A stretch of DNA of 64,000 nt from Levilactobacillus zymae (GTDB taxonomy: Bacteria; Bacillota; Bacilli; Lactobacillales; Lactobacillaceae). The notes under the pieces are model-generated. The model was not told the origin of the DNA, made no database searches, and saw only the letters and a list, made by a program, of their open reading frames with translations. Of the stretch, positions 8,083 to 15,244 are shown one piece after another; within the stretch, counting starts at the first letter, position 1, and every line of letters starts with the position of its first letter. The translations under genes and the position numbers were made by a program. The DNA lies in contig NZ_JAVLAS010000001.1 in assembly GCF_032190635.1 (NCBI RefSeq), forward strand, positions 1,302,001 through 1,366,000, written 5' to 3'.

Positions 8083-9870
8083 GTGTCTTTGGCGCAAAAG
8101 TATGATTTAGAGCAGCACAAAATTTGTCAGAGTATCGGTGATGAACAAACGGTCGTGAATGCTGGATTAGGTAACGTGGCCACACTTTTAATTTTTTTGA
8201 GGCTAATGAGCAATCAAAGAATTTTACCGACAACCACCCTCACTGTAACAGCGGAATTATTAAAGCACGACCAGCGAACCTCTCTATTTTCAGTTAATGA
8301 ACGGGTCAATGCGCGACAATTACTCAATTTGATGCTAACCACTTCGGAACCCATCGTGGCGCTAGCCATTTGTCAAATGGTTCGAGAACAGACCGCTAGA
8401 AAGATGAGTAGTTGGTACCGCTCGTTACCTGGCTACGAAAGTTTAAAGGGAGCCCTTGCCAACCAAACGGGACGGGTCCGGCAAACGGTTAAACAAACTT
8501 ACAGTGGAAAAGACTTGATCACCCTGGGGATTTTGTTGAGTCACTTACCGTCAGAGAATTTGGATTTGCTACATCAGACGGACGTTGTCCAGCATGAAAA
8601 ATATTTCTATGCTTCAACGATGTTAGTAAAAAAGGGACAATTGCTGGGAGGCTATTTTTGGGGCCAAAATGGTGAGTCCGCGATTGCGTTTGATCGGCGC
8701 TATCTGTATGTAGTTTTGGGGGCGACGAGTAGTTACGATCGGGAGGTCGTCTTGTCGCAGCTGGTGCACCAAAAGACCACGGCTTTACAAAATGGCGACT
8801 CGGACTATGCGACGCCCCAACTTGCGGTGAGGGCTAAGGAGCCAACCATAACAATTATTGGAGATGTTTACCCGGGAGAATTTTACACGGCGCGCCGGCA
8901 GAAAAGAAACCGGTGGGATCCCTTGGTTACGCAAGGATATAACTATACATTTGAAAAACTACAGTCATACTTGCAACAAACGGATTTGAATATTTTTAAT
9001 ATGGAATCGGCCTTAGTTGATGATTTAAAGGATTCTCGCCTGTGGCAATTAAAGAAATTTGTATTGGGCAGTCAGCCCCAACCCACATTGGCGGCATTTA
9101 AGCGGGCGAATTTAAACGTTGCGTTGATGGCGAACAATCATGGGGCGGATTATGAAGAATCCGGATTACGTGAGTCGGTTAAGTATTTGGATCAGGCCAA
9201 GATGACGCATATCGGGGTGGGACGAGATATCGACGAGGCGACCGTTCCCTTGCGGATTAAAACCGGCCAGGGCACGCTCACCGTGTTTAACGGATATTGG
9301 TATAACGACAGGAATTATCGGCAATTGAACGTGTACCCATTGATTGATAAATGGGGAGTAGCGCCCATCACGGGAGTCCTTCTGGCAAAAATAAAAAAGG
9401 AACGTCAGGATCACCCGCAGAACTTAATCGTTGTTTCGCCGCACTGGGGCGTAGACTTTAGAGATGTCACCACTAAACAACGGCGGTTGGCAAAACAGTT
9501 GGTGGCGGCGGGAGCAGACATGATTGTGGGACACGGTGCGCACGCCTTGCAGGGGATAGAGATGCTAGATGGCCATCCGGTGATCTATGGCTTAGGGGAC
9601 GCATTTTTTAATAGTGATGGTGAGTTTGCCACCTATCCCACCGCGTTGCCATACGGTGGTCTTTTGGAGATTTGCTGGGGTAAGCCGACCGTCGGATGCA
9701 CCCTGCGATTTATCCAGGCGAATAATCAGATGACTAAATTTCAACCCAATTGGGTGACAGCGGCAGATTTTGAACAAATTATCCAGGGACTTATTCAGAA
9801 AAAAAGTGATCTCTCGGAATGGAACATTAATCGAGAAGACAAAAGTCTCCAATTCAATCTTGGACGATAG
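8083..9870 (+). CDS. Degenerate serine-hydrolase domain fused to a CapA-type metallophosphatase-like domain
   Basis: GTG 8083 is chosen because AGAGGTG sits ~7 nt before it; a TTG at 8059 is also in frame. The protein is ~595 residues. Residues 1-~230 resemble the helical part of a beta-lactamase/D,D-carboxypeptidase fold (LLNLMLTTSEPIVALAICQMV), but no SxxK nucleophile or KTG is seen. From ~255 on it has all CapA marks: IIGDVYPG, FNMESALVDD, ALMANNHGADY, VVSPHWGVDF, IVGHGAHALQG, YGLGDAFFNSD. CapA/PgsA proteins take part in poly-gamma-glutamate and other capsule synthesis. There is no signal peptide. Its base composition is visibly more AT-rich than all neighbours, suggesting a separate origin. 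The role is probably in the same surface polymer, but the reaction is unknown. Confidence 0.7.
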   Translation: MSLAQKYDLEQHKICQSIGDEQTVVNAGLGNVATLLIFLRLMSNQRILPTTTLTVTAELLKHDQRTSLFSVNERVNARQLLNLMLTTSEPIVALAICQMVREQTARKMSSWYRSLPGYESLKGALANQTGRVRQTVKQTYSGKDLITLGILLSHLPSENLDLLHQTDVVQHEKYFYASTMLVKKGQLLGGYFWGQNGESAIAFDRRYLYVVLGATSSYDREVVLSQLVHQKTTALQNGDSDYATPQLAVRAKEPTITIIGDVYPGEFYTARRQKRNRWDPLVTQGYNYTFEKLQSYLQQTDLNIFNMESALVDDLKDSRLWQLKKFVLGSQPQPTLAAFKRANLNVALMANNHGADYEESGLRESVKYLDQAKMTHIGVGRDIDEATVPLRIKTGQGTLTVFNGYWYNDRNYRQLNVYPLIDKWGVAPITGVLLAKIKKERQDHPQNLIVVSPHWGVDFRDVTTKQRRLAKQLVAAGADMIVGHGAHALQGIEMLDGHPVIYGLGDAFFNSDGEFATYPTALPYGGLLEICWGKPTVGCTLRFIQANNQMTKFQPNWVTAADFEQIIQGLIQKKSDLSEWNINREDKSLQFNLGR

Positions 9871-9885
9871 CTAGGAGTTGTTAAT

Positions 9886-11757
9886 GTGAGAACGGTATGG
9901 GCAGTGATTTGTGGAACGTTACGGGATCAGGTCGATTTTCGGTTGATGCTGGATTACCTTTTACGGTGTCGGGATCAAGGCATTATCCAAGGGGTTGTCT
10001 TAAGCACCTGGGAAGGTGAAGTGGCGACGGTACCGGGGCTCGCCCAACAGTTAGCCACTAATCAGGTGGCCGTGGTGACGTCTAAACCAATCGATCAAAC
10101 GATTGGGGAGACGACCACGGGTTCCGTTAATTATTGGCGTCAAGCAACCCAAATTCAAGCAGCGCTGGATATGATTCCAGAAGATGCTATGGTACTAAAG
10201 ACCAGAACTGATCGGGCGATGCCCACCACTCGGCGGCTAATTCAGATGCTGGACGAGCCCGAACCGTTACCTTACGTGGCGGCCGTGCAAAAGCAACGGG
10301 GACTCACCAGTTTGCCCCGCGAGTTTGACCGCCAAATCGCGATTTTCAAGGCCCGGACCGGGCGGCTGCTGCAATTCGCCGATTTCTCGTTTCTGGGGTA
10401 CCGACAGGACGTGGCGAAATTGTTGAACTTTGATTTTGCGGCGCTGACCTTTAAACGAGGGCTAGTCGCCAATATTCAGTTCTTCATTTACCCGTTCATC
10501 CGAGACTATCCGGTCTTACGCGACTACTACCGGGTAATTAATTTTCAATTCTTGTTGGGTGATCTCGACACCTACACCCGCAACGGGGGTACCCAGTTTC
10601 CGCAGTTCTTTCACCGTCTGTACGCCGCCTACTTTGGCCTACTAGCGACGCATTTTCGTATCGGGAGTCTCCTCAGCCAAAAGCGGTTAGGGGAGATCAG
10701 TGGGCCCATCGAGTTTTCGGACCTTTTTCACTCGGGGCAGGTTCGCCACCTGGTCCACGACGAACTGGGCGTGACGTTGAATTCGCAAGCGGTCCTGGAC
10801 ACCTTCTTGGCGCAATCATTGCCGGATGATGCCGCACCCAAGTCACGGTGGTGGCGGAAAAAAACGCCCGCACCCGCGCAACCGGTGGTGACGGAGACCG
10901 CGACCAAGCGGCTCTTACACCTCTTACGGCAACCCAATGATCAGCTGGTTGGGAAGATGACGGCGACCGAATACCAAGAACTTCAGACCTTTGCGGCCAA
11001 TCAAGACTTTTCGCCGCACCCCTGGTTACGCCAAATTACCCCGGAGCTTAAGGAACAGGCCGCTGATTACGTGGAATCCGTAGCTTACCGGTTGCCCGGT
11101 CTGACCACCGAACAGGAACGGGCGTTGTGGCGGGAGTGCGAGCAGAGCGGTAATGCCAGCCGGGTGTTGCTTAATTTCTGGTTTGCTCACGAGATAGCCC
11201 CGCAGGATAGTGCACCGTATCTCATGAGTAGCGCCCGGACGGATAACCGCTTTAGTGTGCTGATGGTCGCCCGGCTATTACGGGCGGGCAGGTTGTCGCC
11301 GGCGGATCAGGCCGAAGCGTTGCGCATCACTAATTTTTTCGGTAGCTTTCACGTGCGGCACCACCAGATGAACGCCGAAATTGCGGGGTACATCCTGGCA
11401 CGTTACTTGTATTTTGTGGAGCAGGGCCAACCGGTCGAAAAAAGCACGGTGGTCCAAGCTAAGTACGTCTTTGAACGGTTCTTCCCGACCGGGTTTGCCG
11501 CCTTTGAACAGTTAGTCGGGCAACAACCGGCAGAACTTGTCGCCCTGTTTGATACCGAAATTGACCGGTTACGGGTGGCGAAGCAGGGCAACGCCCGCCA
11601 ACGGGTCTTAGAAATGGTCTTAGAGGTTACCCATGATCCCAAGTACTGGACGCAGTTGGAAAAACGGTTAAAGGGTAAGTACCCACGCTACGAACAGGCT
11701 TACCGCTATTCGGTCGCTCAGGGACTGTTGGTACCAGCAACCGACACGTTGCCGTAA
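9886..11757 (+). CDS. WavE-like glycosyltransferase with long C-terminal helical region
   Basis: GTG 9886 has TAGGAG 9 nt upstream. The 623-residue protein opens with a Rossmann-like strand (VWAVICGTLRDQ) and GVVLSTWEGE, then has KTRTDRAMP near residue 105. This arrangement is like WavE-type lipopolysaccharide glycosyltransferases, where K-T-R-x-D is the conserved core. Residues ~330-623 are helical and unlike anything I recognise. There is no signal peptide or membrane segment, so it acts in the cytosol. As the last gene of the locus it is the best candidate for transferring the activated head group or sugar. The family call is tentative. Confidence 0.55.
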   Translation: MRTVWAVICGTLRDQVDFRLMLDYLLRCRDQGIIQGVVLSTWEGEVATVPGLAQQLATNQVAVVTSKPIDQTIGETTTGSVNYWRQATQIQAALDMIPEDAMVLKTRTDRAMPTTRRLIQMLDEPEPLPYVAAVQKQRGLTSLPREFDRQIAIFKARTGRLLQFADFSFLGYRQDVAKLLNFDFAALTFKRGLVANIQFFIYPFIRDYPVLRDYYRVINFQFLLGDLDTYTRNGGTQFPQFFHRLYAAYFGLLATHFRIGSLLSQKRLGEISGPIEFSDLFHSGQVRHLVHDELGVTLNSQAVLDTFLAQSLPDDAAPKSRWWRKKTPAPAQPVVTETATKRLLHLLRQPNDQLVGKMTATEYQELQTFAANQDFSPHPWLRQITPELKEQAADYVESVAYRLPGLTTEQERALWRECEQSGNASRVLLNFWFAHEIAPQDSAPYLMSSARTDNRFSVLMVARLLRAGRLSPADQAEALRITNFFGSFHVRHHQMNAEIAGYILARYLYFVEQGQPVEKSTVVQAKYVFERFFPTGFAAFEQLVGQQPAELVALFDTEIDRLRVAKQGNARQRVLEMVLEVTHDPKYWTQLEKRLKGKYPRYEQAYRYSVAQGLLVPATDTLP

Positions 11758-11842
11758 ACGGATGAGACGGCACGCTCCCCGGAGCTAAGCGATTGATTAA
11801 TTTGAGCTAGACGCGCAAGATGGGGACTATTCGAATTGAAAG

Positions 11843-12662
11843 TTGGTGTCCCCGTTGTTTCAAGATATTGCTCCACACCGTTTAGATAATCAATTTCACG
11901 GGCCCCGCACGCCGCGGCCTGACGACTTCGTGGTGGTCTACCACGACCAACACGTGCTGTTAGACCAAGCGCAAACGTTGCCGCGGTGGACCGCGGTCAC
12001 CCAGACCTGGGCGGTAACGCCCGCCCAAGCTACGTACCTGTTGACGATCGACCAGACGGCTATCTTTTTGGTCACCGCCCCGGTACCGGTACGCTCCGGT
12101 CGCGGCGTTACGGCGGTTGACGCCCCAGTGGTTGGGCTTTGCCGCGGCGACGGCGGCTCAACTGGGCTGGTGGTACGCCACCCATCGGTTCTGCAGTCAC
12201 TGTGGTCACGCGTACGTGCCAGACACCGTTGAACGGGCCTTGACTTGTCCGCAGTGTGGCCAGAAGATTTATCCCACGATTGCCCCGGCAATCATTGTGG
12301 CGGTCACGCACGGCGACCAGCTCCTGTTGACTAAGTTTTTGACCGGTTACGACAAATATACCCTGATTTCCGGGTACGCCGAGATCGGGGAGACCCTCGA
12401 AGAAACGGTTCGCCGGGAGGTTCACGAAGAGGTCGGACTGAGCGTGCACCACATTCGCTACCGGGGTAGTCAACCCTGGGCGGCCTCGCACGCGTTACTG
12501 GTGGGCTTTGTGGCGGAGTTGGACCAGAGTCTCCCCCTCACGTTAGAGACCGATGAATTGTCCCAGGCAAAGTGGTTCCGGCGCGACGAGTTGCCCCACG
12601 ACGATACTACGTTGAGCTTGTCGTGGAGCATGATCGAAGCCTTCCGCCGGGGCGACCTGTAA
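11843..12662 (+). pseudogene. nudC: NudC-type NADH/NAD pyrophosphatase, split by a frameshift
   Basis: Two overlapping frames together make one NudC. The first (11843 to about 12085) encodes the N-terminal domain (VVVYHDQHVLL...IFLVTAP). The second, readable from about 12084, gives YRYAPVAALRRLTPQWLGF, then a zinc ribbon (CSHCG...CPQCG) and a complete Nudix box (GYAEIGETLEETVRREVHEEVGL). The frame changes by one base in the GC-rich stretch around 12077-12095. The SQPW motif is present, but the following PFPxS of classical NudC is AASHA. The start is poor: TTG 11843 or GTG 11846 without a clear ribosome site. Reading the second frame alone from TTG 12117 yields a 181-residue Nudix protein that could still fold. 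It may be a pseudogene or a sequencing error. Confidence 0.75.
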
Positions 12663-12685
12663 CGACAGACTCACAAGCAGCGAAA

Positions 12686-12729
12686 AGAGATGCCCTCCAG
12701 GCGAAAGTACCTGGGGGACATCTCTTTTA
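12686..12729. terminator. Bidirectional terminator between nudC and cutC
   Basis: AGAGATGCCCTCCAGG (12686-12701) pairs with CCTGGGGGACATCTCT (12710-12725) with one mismatch and one wobble, followed by TTTT. AAAAG on the left side makes it usable from the minus strand too, as expected between convergent genes. Confidence 0.85.
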
Positions 12730-12745
12730 AAATGGGCTGATTTAA

Positions 12746-13369
12746 TTAAAGGATTAGGCTGTTGGTGCCCAGAAAGAAGTTGACTTTGAGTGCGTCGGCG
12801 ACTTGCGGGATATCCGTCGCGGCGACTTCGGCCGGCACCAGCGTCAACCCGGCACTGTCGGTCAGGCGCTTAGTGGCGGTCCAGTCGGCCAACCGGTCGG
12901 TGGGGTCCCCGGCGCTCAGGACCCTTTCAAAGCCCTGGGTGGCTAACCAGTCGATGGCGCCCCCGCGGTCTTGGGGCCGAATGGCGTCCCAGTCGGTACT
13001 AAAGGTCATGGTCATGCCGCCAGCCGCGGCCACTAGGGGCCGTAAGCCTTCGCGGTCGATGCGGCGGTTAGCGTCGAGGGCACCCAAAATTACGCCGTCG
13101 ACGCCGAGCTGCTGGGCTTCGAGGAGGTCGGCCTCCATGATTTTAATTTCCACGTCGTCGTAGGGCGTGTTGCCGCCCCGCGGTGCAATCACCAGGTCGA
13201 GACTCATCCGGTGTTCGTGGGCGTACCGAACGGCCTCGCCCATGACGCCCTTGCTGACGGTGGTCCCGCCCACGGCGAGGTTGTCCGCCAGGGCGACGCG
13301 TTTGGCTCCGGCTTCTGCAGCGGCCAACAGGGGGCCGTAGTTTTCTAATAACGGTTCGATTAATCGCAA
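12746..13369 (-). CDS. cutC: CutC family copper homeostasis protein
   Basis: It encodes 207 residues on the minus strand from TTG 13369, with AAAGGA 9 nt upstream. CutC proteins are TIM barrels; the signatures are GAKRVALADNLAVGGTTVSKG near the N-terminus, IAPRGGN, GVDGVILGALD and RVLSAGDP. The length is a little short of the usual ~210-250 but complete. Its role in copper handling is disputed in the family. The gene is a single transcription unit, convergent with nudC. Confidence 0.85.
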   Translation of the reverse strand: MRLIEPLLENYGPLLAAAEAGAKRVALADNLAVGGTTVSKGVMGEAVRYAHEHRMSLDLVIAPRGGNTPYDDVEIKIMEADLLEAQQLGVDGVILGALDANRRIDREGLRPLVAAAGGMTMTFSTDWDAIRPQDRGGAIDWLATQGFERVLSAGDPTDRLADWTATKRLTDSAGLTLVPAEVAATDIPQVADALKVNFFLGTNSLIL

Positions 13370-13422
13370 AACCGATCATCCTTTCTAAACTTGGGCGAAT
13401 CAGCCGACACTTCCGGGGAATA

Positions 13423-13431
13423 TGGTACAAT
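13423..13431 (+). promoter_or_regulatory. Extended -10 promoter of the rlmA leader
   Basis: TGG followed by TACAAT (13426-13431) forms an extended -10. No good -35 is found at the usual distance. The start near 13438 would give an mRNA leader of about 150 nt before rlmA. Confidence 0.5.
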
Positions 13432-13435
13432 GGAT

Positions 13436-13589
13436 GCACTTATTTCACGGGGGTACCGGGAAGCTGTTCGACCAAAATACGATGCGTTAAATAGGTAAGT
13501 GTGGTTAAGATGCACTCACTATTTTACGCAGACTGAGGGCCGGAAGTAAAGGGATGCTCCTTAGTGACGATTGGAGCGCGAGAAAGTAT
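13436..13589 (+). promoter_or_regulatory. Structured leader of rlmA with alternative hairpins
   Basis: TGCGTTAAATAG (13483-13494) pairs with CTATTTTACGCA (13519-13530) with one mismatch, and inner bases GTAAGTG pair with CACTCAC, making a long hairpin at 13483-13530. GATGCACT occurs at 13433 and again at 13510, followed by similar sequence, so the 5' copy could compete for the same central strand. A further GCTCC/GGAGC hairpin (about 13555-13577) ends just before the ribosome site. A short open frame at 13510 (MHSLFYAD) is possible. The pattern suggests attenuation or translational control; I recognise no known riboswitch class. Confidence 0.45.
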
Positions 13590-14453
13590 ATGAAAAAGAT
13601 TGATCGGGCCGCGGCCTTTTTAGACCGGCATGCCGGCCTTTTCCGTTGTCCCGTGTGTCACGACCCGTACGACCACGTGGCCGAACATAGTTTAGTCTGT
13701 CCCCAGGGCCACAACGTTGACCTTTCCAAGAAGGGGATGCTGTACTTCATGCAGCGGGCCGTGGCCAGCGAATACGATGACGCGATGTTGGCCGCCCGGC
13801 GGCGGATGTTGCAGGCCGGCCTGTTTACCGGAATCACCGATGCTTTTGCGGCTCACCTGCCGGCAACGTCCCAAACGATTTTAGATGTTGGGTGTGGGGA
13901 AGGGACCCCGTTAGCCGCCGTGTTGGCGCACCGGAACGGCCAGGACACGGCCGTGGGATTTGACATCTCGAAGCCGGGGATCAACCTGGCGACCCAACTC
14001 GACACCAAGGCCTTTTTCTGCGTGGCCGATTTGGCGCAGATGCCGTTTACCGACCAGCAATTTACGGCGGTATTGGATCTGTTTTCGCCGTCGGCTTACA
14101 AGGAATTCAACCGGATCATCGCGCCGGGCGGGCAACTCTTGAAGGTGATTCCTAACGCTGATTACCTGATCGAACTGCGGCAGGCCATTTTCCCGGCCGG
14201 TAACGCCCATGCCCAGTACGACAACAGCAATGTTTTGGAACTTTTCAAACAACATTATCCGCAGGCCACCAGCGAACGAATTCGCTACCAGGTCCCGGTT
14301 GCCCCAGAACGGTTTGCCGATTTGATGTTGATGACGCCGATGCACTGGGGCGCCGATCAGGACCGACTCGACCAAGTTGCCGCGCAGCCGTTCCCCGCGA
14401 TTACGGTCGACGTGACGTTATTATGTGCACAACCGAGCGAGGTAAACCGTTAA
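13590..14453 (+). CDS. rlmA: RlmA-type 23S rRNA (guanine-N1)-methyltransferase
   Basis: ATG 13590 (MKKIDRAAAFL) is chosen over the in-frame codon at 13554 because GAGAAAG lies close upstream and the family starts here. The protein has 287 residues. The N-terminal zinc site is FRCPVCHDPY with VCPQGHNVDLSKKG, which is diagnostic of RlmA. The SAM motif is ILDVGCGEGTP near residue 95. The enzyme methylates N1 of G745 or G748 in helix 35 of 23S rRNA, and in some Gram-positives this affects macrolide binding. Regulation may occur through the structured leader 13436-13589. Confidence 0.85.
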   Translation: MKKIDRAAAFLDRHAGLFRCPVCHDPYDHVAEHSLVCPQGHNVDLSKKGMLYFMQRAVASEYDDAMLAARRRMLQAGLFTGITDAFAAHLPATSQTILDVGCGEGTPLAAVLAHRNGQDTAVGFDISKPGINLATQLDTKAFFCVADLAQMPFTDQQFTAVLDLFSPSAYKEFNRIIAPGGQLLKVIPNADYLIELRQAIFPAGNAHAQYDNSNVLELFKQHYPQATSERIRYQVPVAPERFADLMLMTPMHWGADQDRLDQVAAQPFPAITVDVTLLCAQPSEVNR

Positions 14454-14472
14454 AAGAAATCTGGCGTGCCCC

Positions 14473-14501
14473 TTGAAGACCTGACAACGGCGTGTTATAT
14501 T
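14473..14501 (+). promoter_or_regulatory. Promoter of a candidate small RNA
   Basis: TTGAAG (14473-14478), 17 nt, TATATT (14496-14501), with TGT just before the -10. This is a good sigma-A promoter with an extended -10. No open frame of any size follows before the terminator at 14576-14616. Confidence 0.75.
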
Positions 14502-14507
14502 GAGCAG

Positions 14508-14616
14508 TGAGAAATCGTTTGGCGGTCGATATCAGCGGGTAACTGTTAGCGACTGACAAGTAGTACTTCACTAAGGTAGCTCCTCGCCGTGCCCACACCG
14601 AGGAGCTGCTTTTTTT
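14508..14616 (+). ncRNA. Candidate independent small RNA (~110 nt)
   Basis: The unit has its own promoter (14473-14501) and a strong intrinsic terminator, while trmL has a separate promoter just downstream (14629-14658), so this is not simply a leader. Inside, AGTGA near the 5' end can pair with TCACT near 14567, enclosing smaller hairpins such as ATCG/CGAT and CAG/CTG. There is no ribosome site with a usable frame; the only short frame (VRNRLAVDISG) lacks one. I recognise no known RNA family. It may be a trans-acting sRNA or a leaderless remnant. Confidence 0.55.
14576..14616 (+). terminator. Terminator of the candidate small RNA
   Basis: GTAGCTCCTCG (14576-14586) pairs with CGAGGAGCTGC (14599-14609) around a 12-nt loop and is followed by seven T. 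Confidence 0.9.
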
Positions 14617-14628
14617 GTGGGTCCGACC

Positions 14629-14658
14629 TTGTCAAAGGCCAGCGGAGTTGACTATAAT
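14629..14658 (+). promoter_or_regulatory. trmL promoter
   Basis: TTGTCA (14629-14634), 18 nt, TATAAT (14653-14658), placed after the small RNA terminator and 47 nt before the trmL start. Confidence 0.8.
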
Positions 14659-14704
14659 AATGAAACAGAACGAATGTTTGAGAAGAGAACGGAGAAGAGA
14701 AACT

Positions 14705-15217
14705 ATGACCAACCATATTGCGTTATTTGAACCGCTATTTCCTGCCAATACGGGCAACATCGCCCGGACCTGTGCCGGAACTGATACCGTTTTAGATTTA
14801 ATCAAACCCCTGGGATTTTCGGTCGATGATGCGCACTTGAAACGCGCCGGCTTGGATTACTGGGATAAGGTGGATGTGCGTTACCACGACAACCTGCCCG
14901 CTTTTTTAGACTCGATTGCCGATCCGACCCAGCTATACTTGGTCTCGAAGTTTGCCGAACAGGATTACACGGAACCCGATTATTCGTTGAACGATAACGA
15001 CCACTACTTCCTATTTGGGAAGGAAACGACCGGGTTACCGGAACCGTTCATGCGCCAACACGAAGAAAAGTGCATCCGGATTCCCCAAGATGACGGTCAT
15101 ATTCGGGCGTTAAACTTATCGAACAGTGCGGCCATTGTGATTTACGAAGTTTTGCGGCAACAGGCCTTTCCGAATCTGGAACGCATTCACCGTTACCCTC
15201 ACGACAAATTAAAATAA
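14705..15217 (+). CDS. trmL: tRNA (cytidine(34)-2'-O)-methyltransferase TrmL
   Basis: ATG 14705 (MTNHIALFEPLFPANTGNIA) is used, since the promoter -10 at 14653 lies inside the longer frame that starts at 14615. The protein is about 170 residues, normal for TrmL, and is a SPOUT methyltransferase. Motifs are NTGNIARTCAGT, FGKETTGLP and the knot signature ALNLSNSAAIVIYEVLRQ. It methylates the wobble ribose of tRNA-Leu isoacceptors. GGAGAAGAGAAACT precedes the start. ftsK follows after 27 nt and is probably co-transcribed. Confidence 0.9.
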   Translation: MTNHIALFEPLFPANTGNIARTCAGTDTVLDLIKPLGFSVDDAHLKRAGLDYWDKVDVRYHDNLPAFLDSIADPTQLYLVSKFAEQDYTEPDYSLNDNDHYFLFGKETTGLPEPFMRQHEEKCIRIPQDDGHIRALNLSNSAAIVIYEVLRQQAFPNLERIHRYPHDKLK

Positions 15218-15244
15218 CGCTAAGTTTAGAGAGGAGACTGCAAG

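Noticed and set aside
8041..9857. Mobile-element insertion flanked by TCCAATTCAA direct repeats
   Set aside because: The repeats are short, one lies inside the coding end of the gene, and there is no transposase or terminal inverted repeat. Kept only as a note on the CapA-fusion gene.
11938..12491. Minus-strand open frames of 117 and 127 codons opposite nudC
   Set aside because: They are shadows produced by the GC-rich coding strand of nudC, with no ribosome site and no family resemblance.
13434..13490. 18-codon frame beginning at ATG 13434 before rlmA
   Set aside because: The ATG lies within or before the predicted transcription start, so it is probably not translated.
13436..13589. Known riboswitch, SRP RNA or tmRNA in the rlmA leader
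   Set aside because: The conserved cores of these RNAs (for example the FMN, TPP and THF boxes or the SRP loop) are not present.
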